From NCBI GenBank assembly GCA_002382495.1, contig DFXW01000023.1:51728-61558 (forward strand): a DNA stretch of 9,831 nucleotides. The letters are read 5' to 3'. Positions 6,138 to 9,831 of this stretch are shown in pieces; position 1 is the stretch's first letter, and each line of letters starts with the position of its first letter. The translations under genes and the position numbers were made by a program. This DNA is from Flavobacterium sp. UBA4098 (GTDB lineage Bacteria; Bacteroidota; Bacteroidia; Flavobacteriales; Flavobacteriaceae). The notes beneath the pieces are model-generated. The model had not been told where the DNA came from and ran no database searches. It worked only from the letters and a program-made list of their open reading frames with translations.

Positions 6138-6166
6138 TAAATTTATAAAATTAATAATTACACAAA
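6138..6166 (-). promoter_or_regulatory. Putative promoter of the small membrane protein / flavoprotein pair
   Basis: On the minus strand, TTTG (6166-6163) is followed after 17 bases by TAAATTTA (6145-6138), a one-base variant of the Bacteroidetes -7 element. The -33 part lies inside the last codons of the MarC gene. Transcription would start near 6131 and give a leader of about 38 bases. If true, the pair can be expressed independently of MarC, although readthrough from MarC, 65 bp upstream on the same strand, is also possible because no terminator lies between them. Confidence 0.35.
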
Positions 6167-6736
6167 CAAACCTTTAACATTAGCGGCAAATAATTTAACA
6201 GCTATTGCTAAAAGTACCACTCCAAAAGCCTTTCTGATTACCCCTAATCCATTTTTCCCTAATAATTTTTCGAGTCTGGAGGATAGTTTCAAAACAATAT
6301 ATACTAAAATCAAATTGAATATGATTGCAATTAATATATTGATAGTGTGAAATTCAGAGCGTAACGAAAGTAAAGTAGTCATCGTTCCGGCACCTGCAAT
6401 TAATGGGAAAGCTATTGGTACGATAGAAGCAGAACTAGACTCTTCGTCTCTATAAATACGAATTCCTAAAATCATTTCTAGGGCTATAAAAAACAATACA
6501 AATGATCCGGCTACCGCGAAGGAGTGAACATCTATTCCGATTACTTTTAGAAACTCTTCTCCTATAAATAAAAAAACAATCATGATTACTCCAGCAACGA
6601 GCGATGCTTTTTCAGATTCAATATGTCCGTGTTTGGTTCGTAAATCTACTATAATTGGAATACTGCCTACAATATCAATTACGGCAAACAATACCATCCC
6701 AACAGTCAGGATCTCTCTAAAGTCAATTTCAAACAT
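6158..6736 (-). CDS. MarC-family integral membrane protein
   Basis: This 192-residue protein has about six hydrophobic segments and the MarC family (formerly multiple antibiotic resistance) layout. Residues 11-31 read TVGMVLFAVIDIVGSIPIIVD, where the family usually has a 'D..G..P' turn. The strongest family mark is VPIAFPLIAGAGTMTTL (106-122), and helices continue at 134-150 and 169-188. Members lie in the inner membrane; early reports that MarC mediates drug resistance in Escherichia coli were not upheld, and the transported substrate, if any, is unknown. The gene is divergent from the DUF3109 gene and runs in the same direction as the small membrane protein/flavoprotein pair 65 bp downstream. 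The ATG at 6736 starts right before the first helix, and a -7-like TACCTTTA lies at 6752-6759. Confidence 0.92.
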   Translation of the reverse strand: MFEIDFREILTVGMVLFAVIDIVGSIPIIVDLRTKHGHIESEKASLVAGVIMIVFLFIGEEFLKVIGIDVHSFAVAGSFVLFFIALEMILGIRIYRDEESSSASIVPIAFPLIAGAGTMTTLLSLRSEFHTINILIAIIFNLILVYIVLKLSSRLEKLLGKNGLGVIRKAFGVVLLAIAVKLFAANVKGLFV

Positions 6737-6751
6737 CTCTTTTTTTTGCTG

Positions 6752-6759
6752 TAAAGGTA
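6752..6759 (-). promoter_or_regulatory. Putative -7 promoter element of the MarC gene
   Basis: Minus-strand TACCTTTA lies 15 bases before the ATG at 6736, leaving a very short leader. The sequence is the same as that seen before the carbonic anhydrase and TerB-like genes. A -33 TTG at suitable distance is not visible, so the call rests on the recurrent motif and its place. Confidence 0.38.
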
Positions 6760-6847
6760 CACTTTTAAAGAAATTAATGATGAGGATATTTCCATCGACA
6801 TTTTAATTTAAGGTCAATTTAGTGTTATTTTCTTCAACTGCTTTGAT

Positions 6848-6855
6848 TACCTTTG
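6848..6855 (+). promoter_or_regulatory. Putative -7 promoter element of the DUF3109 gene
   Basis: TACCTTTG is an exact match to the Bacteroidetes -7 consensus TAnnTTTG, followed by GCGC. It lies 27 bases before the chosen ATG at 6883. The reading frame itself is open back to a TTG at 6853, but that codon falls within this element, which argues against the longer protein. No clear -33 TTG is seen. Confidence 0.45.
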
Positions 6856-6882
6856 CGCTTCATTATTCAATATATGTATCCA

Positions 6883-7449
6883 ATGTTTCAATTAGGAAAA
6901 ACCATCGTTTCTGAAGAAATACTCGAAAGAGATTTTGTTTGTAATTTATCTGCTTGTAAAGGGAATTGTTGTATCGATGGGGATGCTGGTGCTCCTTTAA
7001 GTGCAGATGAAACTAAAATAATGGAAGAAATTTATCCTAAAGTAAAACCCTATTTACGCCCTGAAGGAATTGCCGCAATCGAAGCGCAAGGAACTTGGGT
7101 TAAAGGAGAAGATGGTGATTTTGAAACTACTTTAATTGAAGGTAAAGATTGTGCCTATGTTATTTTTGATGGCGCAACGGCATTATGCGGGATTGAACAA
7201 GCCTACAACGAAGGAATAGTGAGTTGGAAAAAGCCAGTTTCCTGTCATTTGTATCCAATTCGAGTAAAAGATTTTTCAGAGTTTACTGCTGTTAATTATG
7301 ACAAATGGGACATTTGTAATGACGCCTGTACTTTAGGTAAAGAATTACAAGTTCCGGTCTATAAATTTGTCAAAGAAGCTCTAGTAAGAAAGTTTGGCGA
7401 AGATTGGTATTTGGAGCTTGAAAAAGTAGCTTTGGATCTAAAAAAATAA
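6883..7449 (+). CDS. DUF3109 cysteine-rich protein (YkgJ-like cysteine cluster type)
   Basis: This soluble protein of 188 residues has nine cysteines that look placed for metal binding: Cys20, Cys25, Cys29 and Cys30 in the signature FVCNLSACKGNCCIDGDAG (18-36), then Cys90, Cys102, Cys121 (PVSCHLYPIR), Cys145 and Cys149. The spacing C-x4-C-x3-CC and the later cysteines are those of DUF3109, related to the broad YkgJ family proposed to chelate zinc or iron; no function has been firmly shown, to my knowledge. I start at the ATG at 6883 (MFQLGKTIVSEEI), which is how I recall relatives beginning; an in-frame ATG at 6874 would add three residues and cannot be excluded. It lies 268 bp before nrdB on the same strand and is divergent from MarC. 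A cofactor role, such as an iron-sulfur cluster, is plausible but unproven. Confidence 0.9.
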   Translation: MFQLGKTIVSEEILERDFVCNLSACKGNCCIDGDAGAPLSADETKIMEEIYPKVKPYLRPEGIAAIEAQGTWVKGEDGDFETTLIEGKDCAYVIFDGATALCGIEQAYNEGIVSWKKPVSCHLYPIRVKDFSEFTAVNYDKWDICNDACTLGKELQVPVYKFVKEALVRKFGEDWYLELEKVALDLKK

Positions 7450-7645
7450 GACTACCTACCTCGGCAATTTACAGTTTGCCAGTTTTCTAAAAATCCTATA
7501 TTTCACGGGACTACATCGATTTTTAATTTTTCAAAACATTGATTTATAGTTAATTATGTTTTGGATTAGAATTGCTATATTTTTTAGACTTTGTTAAAAA
7601 CTAGAGCCGATTGTGAATAAGTTTGACTTTTTATACCCGCAATAT

Positions 7646-7662
7646 TTTACAATCTTTGTAAA
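7646..7662. promoter_or_regulatory. 17-bp palindrome upstream of nrdB, candidate operator
   Basis: TTTACAA (7646-7652) and TTGTAAA (7656-7662) are perfect 7-bp inverted arms around a TCT centre, 55 bp before the nrdB ATG. The palindrome covers AATCTTTG (7651-7658), a near match to the Bacteroidetes -7 element; a TTTG at 7622-7625 could be the -33 element, though the 25-base spacing is long. It does not match the NrdR box consensus known from other bacteria. It is the only distinct structure in the 268-base gap 7450-7717, apart from a weak hairpin at 7463-7480. Confidence 0.42.
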
Positions 7663-7717
7663 CCCCAAACATTCCAAAATCTAATGTATTTTCAATCAAA
7701 AAAATAAACCAGTATTT

Positions 7718-8695
7718 ATGTCTGCTATTGAACCAATTTTACAAGAAAACAAAGATCGTTTTGTTATTTTTCCAATCAAACACCAAGATATTTGGGAATG
7801 GTACAAGAAACAAGAAGCGTGTATTTGGACCGCTGAAGAAATTGACTTGCATACCGACTTGAATGATTGGAATAATAAATTAAATGCAGATGAAAAATAT
7901 TTCATCAAACATATATTGGCATTTTTTGCAGCTTCTGACGGAATTGTAAACGAAAATTTAGCAGAAAACTTTGTTTCTGAAGTACAATATCCTGAAGCTA
8001 AATTTTTCTATGGTTTTCAAATCATGATGGAAAATATTCATAGTGAAACCTATTCATTGTTGATTGACACCTATGTGAAAGACGAAGCAGAAAAACACGA
8101 ATTGTTCCATGCTATCGAAACCTTTCCAGCTATCAAAGAAAAAGCAGAATGGGCTTTGAAATGGATTAGCTCAGAATCTTTTGCAGAACGTTTGATTGCT
8201 TTCGCAGCTGTAGAAGGAATTTTCTTCTCAGGTTCTTTCTGTTCTATTTATTGGTTAAAGAAACGTGGATTAATGCCAGGTTTGACTTTTTCTAATGAGT
8301 TGATTTCACGAGATGAAGGAATGCACTGTGATTTTGCAGTTCATTTGCACAACAATCACTTAGTAAATAAAGTGCCTAAAGCGAGAATCACAGAAATTTT
8401 AACCGATGCATTGAGTATCGAAAGAAAATTCATCACAGAATCACTTCCTGCAAGTTTGATTGGAATGAATGCCAATTTGATGACTCAATATTTAGAGTTT
8501 GTAACGGACCGTCTTTTGGTAGAATTAGGATGTGATAGAGTATACAATTCGTCGAATCCGTTTGATTTCATGGACATGATTTCGTTACAGGGAAAAACTA
8601 ACTTCTTTGAAAAACGTGTTGGTGAATACCAAAAAGCAGGAGTAATGAATACCGATTCTGAAGCTCAAAAAATTACATTCGATGCCGATTTTTAA
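7718..8695 (+). CDS. nrdB: Ribonucleoside-diphosphate reductase beta subunit (class Ia, R2)
   Basis: This 325-residue subunit holds the diiron centre and tyrosyl radical that start ribonucleotide reduction. By comparison with eukaryotic R2, the ligands are Asp43 (WTAEEIDLHTD), Glu105 and His108 (MMENIHSETY), Glu166 (AAVEGIFFSG), Glu200 and His203 (SRDEGMHCDF). The radical tyrosine is Tyr112, so this is a tyrosyl-radical enzyme and not a radical-free class Ic type. Long stretches, such as KKRGLMPGLTFSNELISRDE, look strikingly like animal R2. The tail FDADF (321-325) fits the R2 peptide that docks on R1, also eukaryote-like. No ATP-cone is present at the N terminus, unlike some Bacteroidetes NrdB proteins, so allosteric on/off control should reside in NrdA. 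The ATG at 7718 matches the usual family start. nrdA follows after 105 bp. Confidence 0.98.
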   Translation: MSAIEPILQENKDRFVIFPIKHQDIWEWYKKQEACIWTAEEIDLHTDLNDWNNKLNADEKYFIKHILAFFAASDGIVNENLAENFVSEVQYPEAKFFYGFQIMMENIHSETYSLLIDTYVKDEAEKHELFHAIETFPAIKEKAEWALKWISSESFAERLIAFAAVEGIFFSGSFCSIYWLKKRGLMPGLTFSNELISRDEGMHCDFAVHLHNNHLVNKVPKARITEILTDALSIERKFITESLPASLIGMNANLMTQYLEFVTDRLLVELGCDRVYNSSNPFDFMDMISLQGKTNFFEKRVGEYQKAGVMNTDSEAQKITFDADF

Positions 8696-8699
8696 TCGG
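8685..8699 (+). other. Small hairpin over the nrdB stop codon
   Basis: CCGATT (8685-8690), loop TTT, and AATCGG (8694-8699) form a perfect 6-bp stem that includes the nrdB stop codon at 8693-8695. No uninterrupted T tract follows (AACTAGATTTTTATT), so it is a poor terminator. It might protect or process the nrdB-nrdA message, or may be incidental. Confidence 0.4.
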
Positions 8700-8720
8700 A
8701 ACTAGATTTTTATTCGATTA

Positions 8721-8734
8721 CCGCGCTGCGGCGC
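8721..8734. other. GC-rich island between nrdB and nrdA
   Basis: Thirteen of 14 bases are G or C (CCGCGCTGCGGCGC), in otherwise AT-rich intergenic DNA. It can fold as CCGC-GCT-GCGG or GCGC-TGCG-GCGC. It resembles the core of a small dispersed repeat or a processing/pausing hairpin, but with one copy in the window neither can be shown. Confidence 0.4.
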
Positions 8735-8800
8735 AAACAAATAATAACAAATACTCGAAAGCAAAGAAGGGATTTTTTGTTTTCTTAAAACCACAAGATT

Positions 8801-9831
8801 ATGTATGTAGTAAAAAGAGACGGTCATAAAGAACCGGTAATGTTTGACAAAATCACAGATAGAATTAAAAAACTATGTTATGGTTTAAATGATTTAGTTG
8901 ATGCTGTAAAAGTAGCAATGCGTGTGATTGAAGGATTGTATGACGGAGTTACTACATCAGAATTAGATAATCTTGCGGCTGAAACCGCAGCTTCGATGAC
9001 AATTGCTCATCCGGATTACGCCCAATTAGCGGCACGTATTGCGATTTCAAATTTGCATAAAAACACGAACAAATCATTCTCAGAAACGATGAATGAAATG
9101 TATCATTATGTAAATCCAAGAACCAACCAAGCTTCTCCTTTATTGTCAGAAGAAGTACACAAAGTAATTCAAGAAAATGCGGAGTTTTTAAATTCGCATA
9201 TTATTTATAATAGAGATTTTAATTACGATTACTTCGGATTTAAAACTTTAGAGCGTTCGTATTTATTGCGTATCAACGGAAAAATTGTAGAGCGCCCACA
9301 ACATATGTTGATGCGTGTATCAGTTGGAATCCACATGAATGATTTGGATTCAGTGATTGAAACTTACGACTTAATGTCGAAAAAATTCTTTACACATGCT
9401 ACGCCAACATTATTCAATGCTGGAACTCCAAAACCTCAAATGTCTTCTTGTTTCCTTTTGGCTATGCAAGATGATAGTATTGATGGAATTTACGATACGT
9501 TAAAACAAACCGCTAAAATCTCACAATCAGCGGGTGGAATTGGATTGTCAATCCATAATGTTCGCGCAACAGGATCTTATATTCGTGGCACTAACGGAAC
9601 ATCTAACGGAATTGTTCCAATGTTGAGAGTATTCAATGACACCGCTCGTTATGTAGATCAAGGAGGAGGAAAACGTAAAGGAAGTTTTGCGATTTATATC
9701 GAAACTTGGCATGCAGATATTTTTGATTTCTTGGATTTGAAAAAGAACACAGGAAAAGAAGAAATGCGTGCAAGAGATTTATTCTTTGCCATGTGGACGT
9801 CTGATTTGTTCATGAAACGTGTGCAAGAAGA
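8801..9831 (+). CDS. nrdA: Ribonucleoside-diphosphate reductase alpha subunit (class Ia, R1), N-terminal part (partial)
   Basis: The frame is open from the ATG at 8801 to the window edge, giving 343 complete codons of a protein normally near 800 residues. Residues 1-90 are an ATP-cone (MYVVKRDGHKEPVMFDKITDRI), the allosteric activity site switched by ATP and dATP. The catalytic barrel follows: FFTHATPTLFNAG, then MSSCFL with Cys217, one of the two cysteines oxidised during catalysis; Asp225 and Arg255 match specificity-site positions of mouse R1 with an offset of one. GGIGLS (245-250), GTNGTSNG (263-270) and GGGKRKGS (288-295, specificity loop) are intact. The N terminus is nearly the eukaryotic sequence. 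The order nrdB-nrdA is reversed relative to the nrdAB order of Escherichia coli. The radical-site cysteine and C-terminal redox cysteines lie beyond the window, so they cannot be checked. Confidence 0.97.
   Translation, partial: MYVVKRDGHKEPVMFDKITDRIKKLCYGLNDLVDAVKVAMRVIEGLYDGVTTSELDNLAAETAASMTIAHPDYAQLAARIAISNLHKNTNKSFSETMNEMYHYVNPRTNQASPLLSEEVHKVIQENAEFLNSHIIYNRDFNYDYFGFKTLERSYLLRINGKIVERPQHMLMRVSVGIHMNDLDSVIETYDLMSKKFFTHATPTLFNAGTPKPQMSSCFLLAMQDDSIDGIYDTLKQTAKISQSAGGIGLSIHNVRATGSYIRGTNGTSNGIVPMLRVFNDTARYVDQGGGKRKGSFAIYIETWHADIFDFLDLKKNTGKEEMRARDLFFAMWTSDLFMKRVQE

Noticed and set aside
5953..6177. A 74-codon plus-strand reading frame opposite the small membrane protein
   Set aside because: The minus-strand frame encodes two clean membrane helices and a coupled overlap with the next gene; the plus-strand one has no such support.
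6853..6882. TTG start at 6853 for the DUF3109 protein
   Set aside because: The TTG lies within the promoter-like TACCTTTG, and the conserved protein begins at the ATG at 6883, so the added ten residues are unlikely to be translated.
7463..7480. Hairpin GGCAA-TTTACAGT-TTGCC after the DUF3109 gene as a terminator
   Set aside because: Only five base pairs with an 8-base loop and a broken T tract (AGTTTTCT); too weak to list as a feature.
1..9831. Mobile element, prophage, CRISPR array or defence island
   Set aside because: No transposase, integrase, phage, Cas or restriction gene, no direct-repeat array and no tRNA-adjacent duplication could be seen; all genes look like conserved core functions.

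Overview
The window looks like ordinary chromosomal core sequence from a member of the Flavobacteriia (Bacteroidetes), most likely Flavobacterium or a close relative. The evidence is AT-rich DNA, almost no Shine-Dalgarno sequences, promoter elements resembling the Bacteroidetes TAnnTTTG (-7) / TTG (-33) type, typical flavobacterial protein families, and a eukaryote-like class Ia ribonucleotide reductase. I see no transposase, phage gene, CRISPR array, tRNA or rRNA. The genus is inferred from memory of these families; I could not run a search.

Layout, left to right. Positions 1-1636 (+): the 3' end of a SulP anion transporter with its STAS domain, a beta-carbonic anhydrase with its own promoter, and a small secreted protein of unknown function. 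The run ends at a 28-bp perfect palindrome that serves as terminator from both sides. Positions 1698-3441 (-): an SSAT-like GNAT acetyltransferase followed by a monofunctional aspartate kinase, one operon. Positions 3652-4083 (-): a TerB-like protein with its own terminator. Positions 4252-5279 (+): a HupE/UreJ-family membrane protein and a dCMP deaminase, 2 bp apart. Positions 5285-6092 (-): a two-helix small membrane protein overlapping by 8 bp a single-domain thioredoxin-reductase-like flavoprotein. Positions 6158-6736 (-): a MarC-family membrane protein. Positions 6883-7449 (+): a cysteine-rich DUF3109 protein. Positions 7718-9831 (+): nrdB, then the first 343 codons of nrdA, which runs off the window.

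How the genes relate. SulP plus carbonic anhydrase fits bicarbonate uptake coupled to CO2/HCO3- interconversion. dCMP deaminase (dUMP for dTTP) and NrdBA (deoxynucleotides) both feed DNA precursor supply, though they lie about 2.4 kb apart in different transcription units. Aspartate kinase opens the lysine/threonine/methionine branch. The TerB-like, HupE-like, MarC, DUF3109, small membrane and secreted proteins have no firmly known role.

I found no clear new multi-gene system. The points most worth a second look are the minimal flavoprotein that lacks the redox CxxC and NAD(P)H domain of thioredoxin reductase and is translationally coupled to a tiny membrane protein, palindromes overlapping putative promoters of nrdB and of the acetyltransferase-lysC operon, a hairpin on the nrdB stop codon followed by a GC-rich island before nrdA, and recurrent TACCTTT(G/A) promoter elements close to start codons. 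No gap between genes exceeds 300 bases; the longest, 7450-7717, holds only the palindrome and a weak hairpin.
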